Assembly: GCA_032717465.1 (NCBI GenBank)
Contig: CM064666.1
Location: 20,594,732 to 20,658,731 of the forward strand
Direction of reading: 5' to 3'
From: Coenobita brevimanus
Lineage: Eukaryota > Arthropoda > Malacostraca > Decapoda > Coenobitidae
Length of the DNA stretch: 64,000 nt
Shown: piece after piece, positions 1 to 11,199 of the stretch
How the letters are laid out: every line of letters begins with the position of its first letter
Numbering within the stretch: the first letter of the stretch is position 1
Made by a program: the position numbers and the translations under genes
Notes under the pieces: generated by a model
Seen by the model: the letters and a program-made list of their open reading frames with translations, nothing else
Told to the model about the DNA's origin: nothing
The model's database searches: none

Positions 1-943
1 AGAAGCAGGAGTGCAGAGTTTCAGGAGGGAAGAGCTATTGCAACTGCACAGTTGGGCGGAGTGACGCACAAGAGTCAAGGGCATAGAGGTAGGGTTATTT
101 AGTGGAAAGAGCAGGACAGTGTACAGCATAGAAATAGGAATGTTGAGTCGAACGCAGCAAATTAGGGTGCAATTTAGCGCTGCATAAGTATTTATTATTC
201 AGGTGCAGTTTTGTACAAAGGAGTACAAAGGAAAGCAAACAGCAACAGACCTTATGGTCCTTTCGAGGTTGTTTGTTACAGAGTAGACTATAACTACGAG
301 ATCTAACTCTACATGCTGAAGGATAAACATAGTAAAGCAAGACGGCTCCCCCCGCCTCCAAACTCTCCAGTTAAAATTGGCAAGAAAAAAGTGAGAAAAA
401 CCACCATGCAGCATGGAAAAACTGACATGGAAATTTCATAGGAAAGACTGAAAAGGAAAAGCTACATTCTATAATACATTATCTGTAAGTTACCAGTATG
501 AATAACCTGAACGAGAAAGTAGTAAAGTGAATAATCGAATGAATAAATAACTAATGCATGACACTATGTATGAGTACGTTGAGTTGACAGGGCGTCTGCA
601 GACACAGCGTGGAATTTGCACAGTGCAGATGTTCAGGGATGGTGCGGCAGCCTTGCTGGCACTATTAAGGTAGGCAGCAGTCAGTCAGGCCCCAGCTCCA
701 TTCATTCCACTGAGACTAGGAACTTTCCCATGCAGGACAAGCACACAAGTCACCTCCTGAAGCAGTGACCCCTGGTACATTAAAAAAAATCCCTATGGTG
801 GCCACTTAACTAACAGGGACTCTCAGTGATCCACAGCCCATCACAGGTCGAAAGTATGAGTAGTGACCGTTAACTCAGGGCTATCTGTGCATATCCTAGT
901 CTGTGCATATACTATATTTGCATTTAATAAATTGATCCAGGCT
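1..943. other. no recognisable gene
   Basis: No open frame longer than about 90 codons resembles a known protein on either strand. I see no tRNA-like fold or transposon terminus. A small direct duplication of tacaaagga occurs near 214-235. This is treated as flanking DNA of the CR1-like element that follows. Confidence 0.5.
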
Positions 944-974
944 TTAAAAAACTAAAATAAAATAAAATACAAAA

Positions 975-1373
975 TTATACATACACAAGTGCTTTATTCA
1001 GAAGTAACCATATTAAGCTGGGGTTAGACGACAAATACTTATCCAGGCGACCTTTAAAGGTTTGTACTGTATTACAATTTACTACATTGGAAGGCAATTT
1101 ATTCCATATATTTACAACTCTGTTGAAGAAGAAATGCTTAGCTTCATGCGACTGGAATCGTTTGCCAATTATTTTATGCCCATTGCCTCTAGTATAATTC
1201 GAGTGATCAACTGTGAAGTATTTATCGACAGCCATGTTATCATGCCCTATGAATATCTTGAATACTTGAATTAAATCTCCTCGTATCCTCCGTTTTGTTA
1301 GGGTAAAGAGATTAAGGGCTTCTAAATGTTCTTCGTACAGTTTATTTTTCAGTCTAGGTATCATCTTTGTCAT
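975..1373 (-). pseudogene. CR1-like ORF2, C-terminal segment
   Basis: This is the short conserved region after the RT thumb in CR1-like elements, with the block RVVNIWNKLP near 1095-1125 followed by a fragment ending FKGRLDKYL. It lies in a different frame from the RT segment upstream, so at least one more indel falls between 1373 and 1537. It ends close to the A/T-rich tail, so the 3' untranslated region is very short, as is normal for the family. Confidence 0.7.
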
Positions 1374-1536
1374 CCTTCACTGCACTCTTTCAAACTTTTC
1401 CATATCATTTTTATAATACGGTGACCAAAGCTGAACGCAATACATCAGGTGTGGGCGTACTAAGGAAGTATACAAAGTGAGGACAATATTATCGGATTTA
1501 TATTCAAATGCTCTGCCTATAAATCCAATCAATTTA

Positions 1537-2720
1537 TTAGCTTTTTTTTGCAGCTTCTGTACATTGTTTGCTTGGTTTCAAATCGTTTGTTATTATAACT
1601 CCTAAGTCTTTTTCATGGTTTACCCTATCAAGTTGAACATTATTCATGCTGTAACTAGCTCTTTCAATTTTATTGCCAATGTTTAGCACTTTGCATTTAT
1701 TAATATTGAAATCCATTTGCCAGACTTGTGCCCAGTTAAACAGTTGATCAAGATCTCTCTGAACTGCCTGCCTTTGCAGTGCTGTATCTGCTCTGTTCCC
1801 TATTTTAGTATCATCAGCAAATTTTGAAATCTTACAACACAATCCTTCGTCAATATCATTTACATATATTAAGAAAATAATGGGACCTAACACTGAACCC
1901 TGCGGCACTCCACTTGTAACGTTTATCCAGTCTGACTCTTTTCCTTTTATTACAACTCTTTGCTTTCGTCTGGTGAGCCAGTCTTCTACCCAACCGAGAA
2001 CACTGCCGCTGAAACCATGTGCCTTTAGCTTTTGAAGGAGTCTTTTGTGTGGAACTTTGTCAAAAGCCTTTTGAAAATCGAGGTAGACCACATCAACAGA
2101 TTTAGTCTCATCGTACATGTTCAGTATATCATTGAAAGTCAAGCAGATTCGTGAGGCAAGAGCGATTATTACGAAAACCATGATGCGAATCTTTTATGAG
2201 ATTGTTTGTTTCTACGTGTTTCACAAACTTGTCTCTGATAATAGTTTCAAGCAATTTGCAAACCACCGATGTTAAACTAATTGGGCGGTAGTTTTCTGGC
2301 TGGGCTCTGTTACCCTTTTTGAATATTGGGGTTACGTTAGCAAGCTTCCATTTATATTGCACCTTATTGCGTTTAAGTGATAAGTTAAAAAGTTCAGATA
2401 AAGGCTTTGATACTTCATTCTCTAGTTCCTTCAATTCACGTGGAGATATTTTGTCTGGTCCTGGTGTTTTATCCTCTTTTAATCTGTTTATTGCAGGCAG
2501 TACGTCACGATCGCTAACTCTAATATCAGTGATTTTGTTGCCCCCTTCTATGGGAATGGGGGAAACAGTAGGAATCGTATGTATATTTTCTGTTGTAAAT
2601 ACTGACGTGAAGAAAGTATTAAGAATTTTCGCCATTGTAGTTTCGTCATCAGTGTGCTCTCCGTTATCTGTGATTAAGGGACCGATTGATGGAGTTACGT
2701 TTTTGTTTCTTATGTAACTG
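1537..2720 (-). pseudogene. CR1-like ORF2, reverse transcriptase part
   Basis: Two overlapping minus-strand frames (2635-2129 and 2181-1537) carry the full fingers-palm series. DKTPGPDKISP and ENYRPISLTSV lie in the first. YLDFQKAFDKVPH (motif A), SGVPQGSVLGP (motif B) and the catalytic FADDTK (motif C, near 1815) lie in the second. The two frames overlap at 2129-2181, so a single frameshift near 2150 divides the domain. The catalytic aspartates are retained. The palm signatures match CR1/Jockey-group LINEs; no RNase H domain follows. Confidence 0.85.
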
Positions 2721-2914
2721 AAAAATTCTTTGGGATTTGATTTACTGATACTTGCAATAAGTGCCTCAAGGTTTTTCTTACTGCATTTAATTAATTTTTT
2801 GGCTTTTCGTCGAAGGGCATCGAATTAATTTTTGTCACTTTGACTCTTTGTGGTATTATAATTCTTATATGCAAGATTTTTTGCTTCTAAACCATGTTTA
2901 ATGTCGGAGTTCCA

Positions 2915-3800
2915 CTATTTGGGTTTAGAATTTTTGGCAGGCCTTCTGTTCCGCATTGGAATACATAACTTGATGGCACTGTTGAGAGTTACTGTAAAAA
3001 AATTCCATGCGTCATTGATATCTAAAGTTTCGACAATGGGATGCCAGTCACCTGCACCTACAATTGCCTTTGAATTCTTAAAATTTTCTCTCTTAAAGTC
3101 GGGCACTTTCTGTGTCTTGGCCCAGACACTGTCTGCATTGGATTTAATGTTAAATGTAACTATGCGATGATCACTTGTACTAAATTCTTCTCCTACAATA
3201 ATGTTACTCACTACATTTTCTGATGTTGCTAAGACAAGATCTAGGATGTTAGATCCACATGTTGGATAATTTACAAACTGATACAAAGAATTTTCCTGCA
3301 AGTTTGTTTACAGGTCTAACCCTGTGTGTGAAGATAGGGCTTCTCCCCACTTTGGAACTGGTAAATTAAAATCACCAAATATGACAGTGCATTGCATACA
3401 AGATAGTTCAGCAATTTGATTGTAGATTTCATTATCGATGTTGAGTGGCTGACCGGGTGGATGATAAACTAACCCAGAGTGATTTTATGACGATTCATTT
3501 CTAAGCTAAATATAAATAGTGTCAATGTTTTCAATACATGGCTTGGTAATTTCGACTGGATTAAATCCTGATTTAATATATAACAACACACCACTCCCTG
3601 CTCAATTCTTCCTTTCACTACTGAAAATGTGATAGCCTGGTAAATTAAACTCTGCTAGAAAATCTCTGCTCAGTATCTAGCCACGATTCTGTTATACCAA
3701 TTACAGCATAATCTTCGGTAAATACAAGGTTCTCTAAATCAGAATATTTATTTTGTATGAGTAGACTATGCGCATTTTCAAGAATAGCTTTAATGTGTTT
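2915..3800 (-). pseudogene. CR1-like ORF2, endonuclease part
   Basis: This is the AP-endonuclease-like domain that nicks target DNA for target-primed reverse transcription. The N-terminal block with GITESWL is at about 3670-3700, in the frame that also carries the end of ORF1. The C-terminal block with STSDHR (the catalytic SDH motif) is at 3165-3185. The ~340 bases between them (3301-3640) contain several stops, so the middle of the domain is eroded. Downstream, lysine- and asparagine-rich linker sequence leads toward the reverse transcriptase. Confidence 0.7.
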
Positions 3801-4806
3801 TCTTTTCCGATGTTGGGAGCTTTCATTACTTACTGATTTGTTGGATTGTATGACATCTATGTTTGCCTCTTGTGATGCTTGTTTTTTCTCCAGAAGAAAA
3901 CTTACGGCACCATTAAGCAAATGACCGAGACGGGCAGAACCAATGGCATTCAAGTGCAGTCCATCATTTGCAAATAGTGTTCGCTGCTCGTAAAACTGGT
4001 TCCAAGTATCGATGAACTCAACTCCTTCCTGCAAGCAGTGACTTGACTCTGTTATTTATACTAAACGTTCTGCTGAAGAAGGCATTCCCTGCATTAATCC
4101 TTGGTAGTATGCCTGAAATTAAAATCTGGTTAGTTTTCTCCTTGTAGCATCGGATCATCTTCCTGTACTTCTCCATCAGCTCCTCTGATCGGGTTCGCAT
4201 GACACCTTTGGTACCTGTATGAATGATAACAATGCTGTCATTTACCGCATTCTCAAAAACGTCATCCACAGCCTCTGTAACTTCATCTACTCTTGCACCT
4301 GGAATACAAAAACGCTTTCTTTTAGAGGGTGCCCTGCCGCAGAATTCCACCAACTGACCATGGATGATGGAGTCCCCCACAACCCGTGCGTCGTGGGGCT
4401 CTTCCTCTACTTCTGTGAGAATCTGAAATTTATTGTAAGTGGTTACTGGAATGATGCTCCTTTTCCTCACAAGCCTGGCACCATTCCGCACTGGCTAGAA
4501 CTCGTTCTGTAGGGTGGGGGGAGAAGTAATTACAGCAGGAGGAGGATGGTCAATCTGGACAGCTGTTGGCTGAGCAGTGGGGCTATCATCCACAGTGTGT
4601 CCAATGTTACTCGCAATGAACTCCTCCAGCACATCAACTTTGTGGGTCAGGCTGTTAATTTTATATTTGGCTTCAGTCAGCTTATCTTCCAAGCTCTGAC
4701 ATAGTTTGCACATCCTGCAAATAAAGGAACGGTCCGTATAAAAGGATCCAGTGAAACTACCGAAGCAGGCTATGCAAATGATGTTCCACGGCATTCTGAA
4801 ATTCAA
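3800..4806 (-). pseudogene. CR1-like ORF1 with SGNH esterase domain (broken)
   Basis: The first ~45 residues hold a cysteine-rich zinc-binding stretch (several CxxC-like pairs, 4660-4790), followed by a heptad-like coiled-coil segment (LTEAKYKINSL). A serine-hydrolase fold of the SGNH type follows. Its nucleophile block reads GDSIIHG (near 4375) and its Asp/His block reads DGLHLN (near 3960), the two hallmark sites. In CR1 and L2 elements this ORF1 esterase is known and is thought to aid ribonucleoprotein or membrane interaction. An in-frame TAG at 4495-4497 cuts the N-terminal part from the esterase, and a frameshift near 4020-4030 separates the nucleophile block from the Asp/His block. Both halves of the active site are still readable, so decay is moderate. 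Confidence 0.75.
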
Positions 4807-4860
4807 AGTTACTCTGAAGTTTTATAAGAGAAGCCGAATCAGGTATTGCTGACTAACACC

Positions 4861-5393
4861 TGGAACAATAACCAGTTACTTTTACAAAATCTGTTGGTAA
4901 AACAATCACAATTTATGTAATTGTTACAGGTGAAGGTCTCACTGGTGGGGGGGTCTTGCTGTTTAAAACTGTACAGGAATGACTACCTTACTGGTTGGCA
5001 GTGTACCTGCAGAGTATTTATCAGCAATCTATTACAGAGAAAGGAAAGCTAACTGTTACCTGGAATGGAGAATATTACAAAGGAAAGCTAACTGTTACCT
5101 GGAATGGAGAAATAAAATTATAGTCCAATCTGAAATATAACAATAAAGTCACAACACGGTCATACAATACACTACAATACAATACACAATTATATTTTAC
5201 CTGTAAAGAAGTGGGAGAGATATATCACTATAAATTAGTGCAAGTAGATAGGACAAAAAAAAAAAAAGGGCAATAACAGTAAGACTTGCTGGTGTCGAAA
5301 ATGTAAACAAACGCTGACGTAATTCCTTGTTTTTCTGATTTATCGTTTACAGTGATAGAATAATGGATCACTGGTATAGTAGAGAATCCTATC
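4861..5393. other. CR1-like leader or flank with a 39-bp direct duplication
   Basis: No protein is recognised here. A near-perfect tandem duplication of period 39 bp occurs at about 5041-5111 (unit beginning aaggaaagctaactg, two copies). It lies just upstream of the CR1-like ORF1 and may be promoter repeats in its 5' untranslated region. A 13-A tract is at 5257-5270. Confidence 0.45.
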
Positions 5394-5559
5394 TTAGTCC
5401 ATTAATACGAAATTGGTTCTGAGACCAAAAAATAAATAAACAATGCGCAAATTCCTATGGTTTTCCGAGGGTAACTCGTCTGGCCCTCTAGCCTGTGAGC
5501 TCCGTGCTTTGAAATAAATGTAGATAGGAGTAAAGTGGTCGTTGTTGAGAGAGGTGATA

Positions 5560-6430
5560 CCCTTTATGATGACATGGTGAATGGGGAGAGGCTTGAAGTG
5601 GGTGCACTGAAAGAAAAGAGAAGTAAATGTGCAAAAGAAGTGGAAGGTAGAATGACAAGGAAGGAAAGTGACGGTGAAAGGCCCTAACAAGAAGCAGAGG
5701 TTTGAATACGGAGGGTGCGAGAGTCTTGTATGAAGGAGTTTTAGTGCTTACTGTAGCATATGGATATGAAACTATAGCGTAGGTTAAAAATCATTCTAGT
5801 AAGAGCAGTGGAGATGGGAGTGTTAAGGAATGTGTTCATGGTGTGGAGAGTGGATAGGAAAAGGAATTGTCTGAATTATTAAAGATGTATAGCAAAGGAA
5901 TCTATGAACATCAGAGTTTAAGAGACTGCTTATATGGTATGGACATGTGAAGAAAATGGGACTGAGTGGAATGGTGAAGAGGGTATATCTGAGCGGATCT
6001 GAAGGTGGAAGGAGACGTGGTAGGCCTAAGGAGAAAGTGTAATACTGTAATATGTTAAAATAGTGTGTGAGAAGGAGGCTTGGGTACACGCGAGCAATTG
6101 AACTGGGTGGATGAATTTTGTGTGGAGTGTATAACTAGGGCTTGGCACCCCATTTTAACTTGACAGTCATCATATTGGTTATCAGACAGGTGAACTGTAA
6201 AGTTACGTACGGATTTTTTTTTTTTTTCTTTTTTTTTTTTTTTTTACGAATCAGGTGGAGGCAATATTTTGGGGTCTTGAATGGTGAGTGAATGGGAGTG
6301 TGGGTTATTCATGTGGACAAACTTCTTATAGCATCTCCTTTTATCAATATTTTCTGATGCTCTAGACCTTACCTCACCCTTCCTTTAGGTGGGAAGGAAG
6401 GTCTGGGTGATGATGATGATGATGAATGAC
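5560..6430 (+). pseudogene. highly decayed RTE-like LINE 3' fragment
   Basis: Conceptual translation of the plus strand gives broken pieces resembling the region after the RT of RTE-like elements: a VAYGYETI-like stretch near 5755, then basic glycine/arginine-rich sequence (EGGRRRGRPK-like, near 6005-6030). The stretch ends in a (GAT)n run at about 6409-6428, the kind of short-unit tail RTE elements carry. Many stops interrupt it. The assignment rests on order and composition rather than a long clear motif, so it is tentative. Confidence 0.4.
6214..6245. repeat. poly(T) tract
   Basis: A run of T with a single C interruption lies inside the decayed LINE fragment. It may mark the poly(A) of a minus-strand insertion, but no associated element is recognised. 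Confidence 0.6.
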
Positions 6431-6811
6431 TTACTATTTTTTATACTATATTACACCAAACAAAAAAAGTTAACCCTATGGGAGAATACCCTAAAGCAAA
6501 CATAGGAGGGGCATCAGTTACAATTAGATTGGCACTGTTTGTCGGGCGCGCTGTTGGGACACCAATATCGAAAATAACATGCGTCTGTATTTAAACGAGA
6601 ACTTCCTACATATTAACCGTTCGCCAAGCTGGTAGTCATGGCAGGGTAGGACTGCGAGCTGCACACTATCCCCCAGTGCGATCAGCATTCCAAATGAATG
6701 TTATGGGCATATCTGTACTTTCCTTACTGTGTAAAATAGGGACCCGCACAGGGACTACTCATTAGTGTTGCAACATACTGCCGACAGTTCCAAATTTTTT
6801 GCATTTTCATC
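6431..6811. other. no recognisable gene
   Basis: Mixed-composition DNA between two LINE fragments. No significant frame or terminus was seen. Confidence 0.5.
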
Positions 6812-7066
6812 CAGTGGTTTGGCCATGTGGAGAGGATGGAGGGTGAGAGACTGACGAAGAGAGTGTATGTGAGTGAGGTGGAGGGGGAAAGAGGGAGGGG
6901 GAGGCCGAGGATGAGATGGAGGGATGGGGTGGAGAGGTATATGAGAGAGGGGTGTGCGAGTTGGGAGCAGGGCAGTGAAATGGCGGGGGACGGGGCGACG
7001 TGGAGGTGATTTGTTTGTGGCCACCCCGAACGGGATTGAGGCGTCTGGCAATAGATAGATAGATAG
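6812..7066 (+). mobile_element. RTE-like LINE, 5'-truncated 3' end
   Basis: This is the last ~65 codons of the same LINE family found nearly complete at 33107-36200. It encodes the GHVERMEGERLTKRVYVSEV block and the basic GRGRPRMRW stretch, then ends at a 3' terminus (ggcgtctggcaat) followed by (ATAG)n at about 7049-7066. The 3' terminus matches the longer copy, so the element ends here and everything upstream of ~6812 is missing. This is normal for incomplete target-primed reverse transcription. A convincing TSD was not found. Confidence 0.8.
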
Positions 7067-7387
7067 TTTTTCCAGACAGGCGGACAGACATACCAGGTCA
7101 AAAACATGACCTTGTCGAAGCTTAGTATGGTTAAATATCGTGCAACCCACAATATGTTATGGAAAGAATGTAGAGTCGTACGTAGCACTGTCTTATTCTG
7201 CTGCTAAACCACGGGAAGTGAGATGCAAAGGGGCTTAGTTAAGGTAATACTATACAAGGCTATAGTTGCGGTATTCTGAATCATAACAGTTTATTGAGAG
7301 ACGAGTTGATAGTGTAGAATGTAAAAACACTTTTTTTTTTTTTTGTTCATTGATGTTAGCAGACTTTTCCCTTTCAGCCGAATGAGG

Positions 7388-7521
<134 letters not shown>

Positions 7522-7639
7522 TGCCACCAAGCGATTTTATTCAATGTAGGACAGACTTTTCGGGCTGGAGGTGTATGGTATGTAGGAGGACTACTGTGCC
7601 TTGGGAGCAGGCTGTGAAGCCTATGCCCAGAGTCGGACA

Positions 7640-9610
7640 CAAAAAGGAAAAAAAAAAAAAAAAAAATGGCTGCAAGCTTCAGTTAAATCACGGGCTATTA
7701 GATGATTCCCCATTGGTAAACAATCTATAATAATACTACTACGAATAAAATCAGAACTGTGTCATCGCATAGCAAAGATAGACATCATAATGACAGAGTG
7801 AGAAATTACATAGAATGCTTTAATATCCTGGACAGGGGTATCTGGGAGCTGTTGAGTAATACATATACACGTGTTTTCCCTTAAATTCTAGTTTTCTGTA
7901 TAAATGACTGAAGAAAACGAAAAATGATAGGGATAACAGAGCCATATTTTTCATGTCATCTTCAATGGCTTCAATAGTGGTCACAGGAAGTCATCATCCT
8001 CCTTGCTTGTACATTTTTCTGTTGTGTATTGTCTTTTTCCTTGGCTGCATGTCATCCATCTTTTTCCAAACAGCTTCTGCCTCTTGGAGTCATGTAAAAT
8101 AGAGCTACATTTCTTTAGCCCTTATCTACAGAAGTAGTCGAAATACCCACTGATTTCAGTCTATGGCCTGTTACTTATCGCACTCATATGCTCAATGACT
8201 ATTTGCCACACAGTGCCTGACCGCATTTCAGCCCCCCTCTCCGTCCGTCCCTCCTGACTAGATGTTCTCTTTGATGCTAGGCTACTGACCTCCACCAGGT
8301 CCGGCGCATTCAAGTCCACAGCGTATCACTCTGGCTGCGAAGAATTCGTTCAACACCGTGTTATCCTGTCCAGCCCGCTATCAGAGATCTCGTCGTTATT
8401 CACACTGACCTTGTCATATACATCCCTGCCAACCTTTGTCCTCTGTACACATGCAACTCCTGCTGTTCATTATACACATTGTCATTGCTGCTGCCCGTCC
8501 ACCTATCCCTCCTAATTTCTCCATCATTAAAACCCTTAACTCAGCAACCCATACCTGCCCCACCATGCACGTGTACGGATAGACCCCAACCGATGCCTGA
8601 GCATCTGCCCGATTCCTTTGTTTGAAAGAAGTGCCCTTTTTGAAGCAGGAGGCAGCAAATGCTATTCCACTACCTTGACTAATTCATCATGCCTTCACTG
8701 ACTGAGGCATATACAGGCACAAAAGTACTGCACATGGTCAGATCCAAACACCTCATGCTCTTTGACCTATTCCTGATGGCCCACAGTCAACCACAACTAG
8801 ATTAATGAAACATACAAAACATGGCTGCTCAGAAAGCTATTACTGCTGAAAGACTTAGGTCCGTATTCTCGTTGGCTAAGGAAGCTCCCTGGCACTTCCT
8901 CATCCTCATCGATTTGTTTTTAGATACGGCTGGTTAATATCGTTTTGTACTTTATTAATACAGAGTATGGAAATATTAGATTGATTTTGTAACGACGGGT
9001 TTTGATTATCTTTCCTTGCTTGTTATTGTTCCATCAGTATAATGTTAGGATTTATAATCTTACCGGTTGTTGGTTCTGGTCAACTTACCCATTGATAATA
9101 CAAATGGTACTCGACTTAGTCTCCCCTCCTTGGTTAATAGAAAATTCACTTCAATAAAACAAAAAGGAGAGGGGGTGGTGTTTTGACTTGGTATGGTAAA
9201 GGTTAATTGTTTAAGATAGTTTTGGTAGCGTTTGTAGTTTTTGGCCGAGTCGAGATTAAGTCAGTACCACGTGTGGTCGTCGTTCCCAAAGCGAAGGAAT
9301 CTTGAATGGAAGGGGAGTGAGTTAGGCATGAGAAGACATAATTCCCTTGACTGGGTATACAAAGAAAATGACATATACTTTATTCTACTTTAATAATTCT
9401 ATACTGGTTTTCAACAGCCGTTTTTAATTACATGACCTTTAGTTATATGAAAAAAGGGTTGTACATTAAAACCATGGTTTGGGTGATCATTCCTACAACA
9501 TTGTCACCAGGCGAAACAATTTGGAACATTCAAGCAATTTCTAAGGTCATCGTACCTTACTTTTTATTGTCAGTTATTCTTGAGCTCGACAATAGCCTCA
9601 AGACTGGAAC
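7640..9610. other. no recognisable gene
   Basis: A (A)n tract lies at 7641-7666. The remaining ~1.9 kb shows no frame resembling a known protein. Stretches around 8260-8600 are pyrimidine-rich and open on the plus strand for short distances but have no motif. It could be an old transposon relic or intron/intergenic DNA. Confidence 0.45.
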
Positions 9611-9621
9611 ATTTATGAGCT

Positions 9622-9915
9622 TGGGTTATCTTTTCGGGCTGGCATAGCCTCGAACCAATAAAAATAATCACTCGTGTTCTATTTCGTCCGCGTAGTATAA
9701 TTTCATCATGCAATTCACTATAATTCACAAACACTATCAATTCATAAATATTAACAATTCATAATCATCAATAATGCATAATCACCAAAAATACATAATC
9801 ACTCGGGCTTGTGTAGCCTCGAGGAACAACTCAAAATCGCATAATCACCAAGAATACACAATTACTCGGGCTTGTTTAGCCTCGAGGGACAACTCAAAAT
9901 CACATTATTGCTCAA
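9622..9915. repeat. 63-bp tandem repeat with tcgggct...agcctcga core
   Basis: Two clear units begin near 9801 and 9864 (period 63 bp). They share actcgggcttg and tagcctcgagg, with an aacaactcaaaatc extension. A diverged third core is at about 9626-9652. The core is imperfectly palindromic (cgggct...agcctcg), so each unit could form a small hairpin. Confidence 0.75.
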
Positions 9916-10065
9916 AACCACTAAGTTCCCTTCCACGCTCCTAATTTTCTAATATATTAATATAAGAGAAAGAAAACTGTTAATGAATTTGAATTTCGCC
10001 TTTCCGTTACATAATCACGTCACTTTTCAAATTTCTATTCCTTATCTACAAAAAAAAAAAAGTTC

Positions 10066-10145
10066 ACTTTTCTCTCCTCCATTCCCTCCCTCTTCTCTCT
10101 CTTATTCTCCATTCCCTCCCTCCGGAGAGAGAGAGAGAGAGAGAG
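10066..10145. repeat. CT-rich stretch followed by (GA)n
   Basis: A pyrimidine-rich block (repeats of ccattccctccctc) is followed immediately by an uninterrupted GA run at about 10122-10145. This is a simple repeat and no gene is assigned. Confidence 0.85.
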
Positions 10146-10149
10146 TTTA

Positions 10150-11010
10150 TGATACAGTAATCACGTGATTCTTACCCAAGGTCATGGTAAATATAGACTG
10201 TTTTTCACGGACAATGACCTATCTCAACCACCACGGGTGGTGAGCGGGTTGCTCGCGCCACCAGCTGTTCATCTTCTGGCCATTTTATCTCACCACCACT
10301 GGACTTTTATGCGGTCATATATATATTGCTGGATGCGCGCGAACATGTCCAAGACGATGATGTGTGTTTCATACAATTCTGTAAGACTCGAAATTTCAGC
10401 CAAATCGTCGCTTGCCGCCCGGTATCTAAAGAAGCATGGTCGCTCTCCACGGGTTAACTTTTGGGACCAATCATGATCGTATTACAGATTCTGGATCGGG
10501 AAAACTTTTTGGTAAAACCATAATCAGTGATAAGAAACCCTTGCCCATTATGAAGAGTGGTTTGAAAATTACATTCCCCATGTGCTCTACTGAGTGCCTC
10601 TATATTTTTTTTTTTTTTTGCGGGGGGGGGGGAGATGCGACAACACGGTTCAATAAAATGTTAGATCAAAAACATCTCTTTAGTACCCTACTTTTGTCCA
10701 TGGGGGAGGGGGGGTAATGGTCGCCAATCACAAGAGATTTCATATAGGCCATGTGTTTGACCAGCAGGAATATGTTGTTTTACAAGGAAGCTTTTGGATG
10801 AATTAGTCTGACTGACAGTAATCAGAAGTTGGGATGAAACTGTCTGTTATAGCCACATAAATTGCTTGAATATTTATCAGTAAAAAAATGGAGGGAGGTA
10901 ATAAATGTGCTGCATATGCACTTAGCAATCTCATTCTAAATCATAAAAATTTTGAAGCTGATGATGTCAAAAATGAAACTGAGGGAGGTAATGAAGGTGT
11001 CGAGATAATT
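10150..11010. other. no recognisable gene
   Basis: Contains a T15 tract followed by a G-rich run at about 10604-10632 and short plus-strand frames without recognisable motifs. It directly flanks LINE copy A. Confidence 0.45.
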
Positions 11011-11012
11011 CG

Positions 11013-11021
11013 CCAGCAAGA
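11013..11021. repeat. TSD of LINE copy A, 3' side
   Basis: The 9-bp ccagcaaga here recurs at 17246-17254, just outside the 5' end of copy A. It abuts the simple-repeat tail of the element, as expected of a target-site duplication. Confidence 0.75.
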
Positions 11022-11056
11022 TTGATTGATTGATTGATTGAAAATAATTAAAATCT

Positions 11057-11087
11057 GGCGGCGCAACTGCCAGGGTCATATGCTGCC
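11057..11087 (-). other. 3' UTR hairpin of LINE copy A
   Basis: Arms 11057-11062 and 11082-11087 pair with one mismatch and enclose a loop containing the minus-strand motif atatgacc. The same hairpin sits at the equivalent place in copies D and E, just inside the simple-repeat tail. It is probably the RNA structure recognised by the element's own RT (inference). Confidence 0.6.
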
Positions 11088-11199
11088 GGACAACAAAGTA
11101 AAAAACACAGCAAAATAAATAGTGCATATTTATATTAAAGTTAATATCTGTTCGTAGGAACAAAACACTGAAAATAATAAAAGAATAGTTTATAAATTA

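Larger units (their letters stand above)
944..4860 (-). mobile_element. CR1-like non-LTR retrotransposon (decayed)
   Basis: A minus-strand LINE carries, from 5' to 3', an esterase-type ORF1, an APE-type endonuclease, a reverse transcriptase and the C-terminal segment usual in CR1/L2-type elements. The 3' end on the minus strand runs into a short ATTTT-type repeat at about 944-970, consistent with the simple-repeat tails of this group. The coding frames are broken by nonsense and frameshift changes, so this copy is dead. The 5' limit is uncertain: the first recognisable codon is near 4806 and the leader may run to about 5.3 kb. I did not find a target-site duplication. The clade is inferred from motif spacing and domain content, not from a tree. 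Confidence 0.8.

Noticed and set aside
6724..7188. Minus-strand Pro/Ser-rich ORFs
   Set aside because: Antisense of the RTE-like C-terminal domain fragment on the plus strand.
9772..9910. Possible CRISPR-like array from regularly spaced repeats
   Set aside because: Only two or three adjacent degenerate units without spacers, in eukaryotic DNA; it is a tandem repeat.
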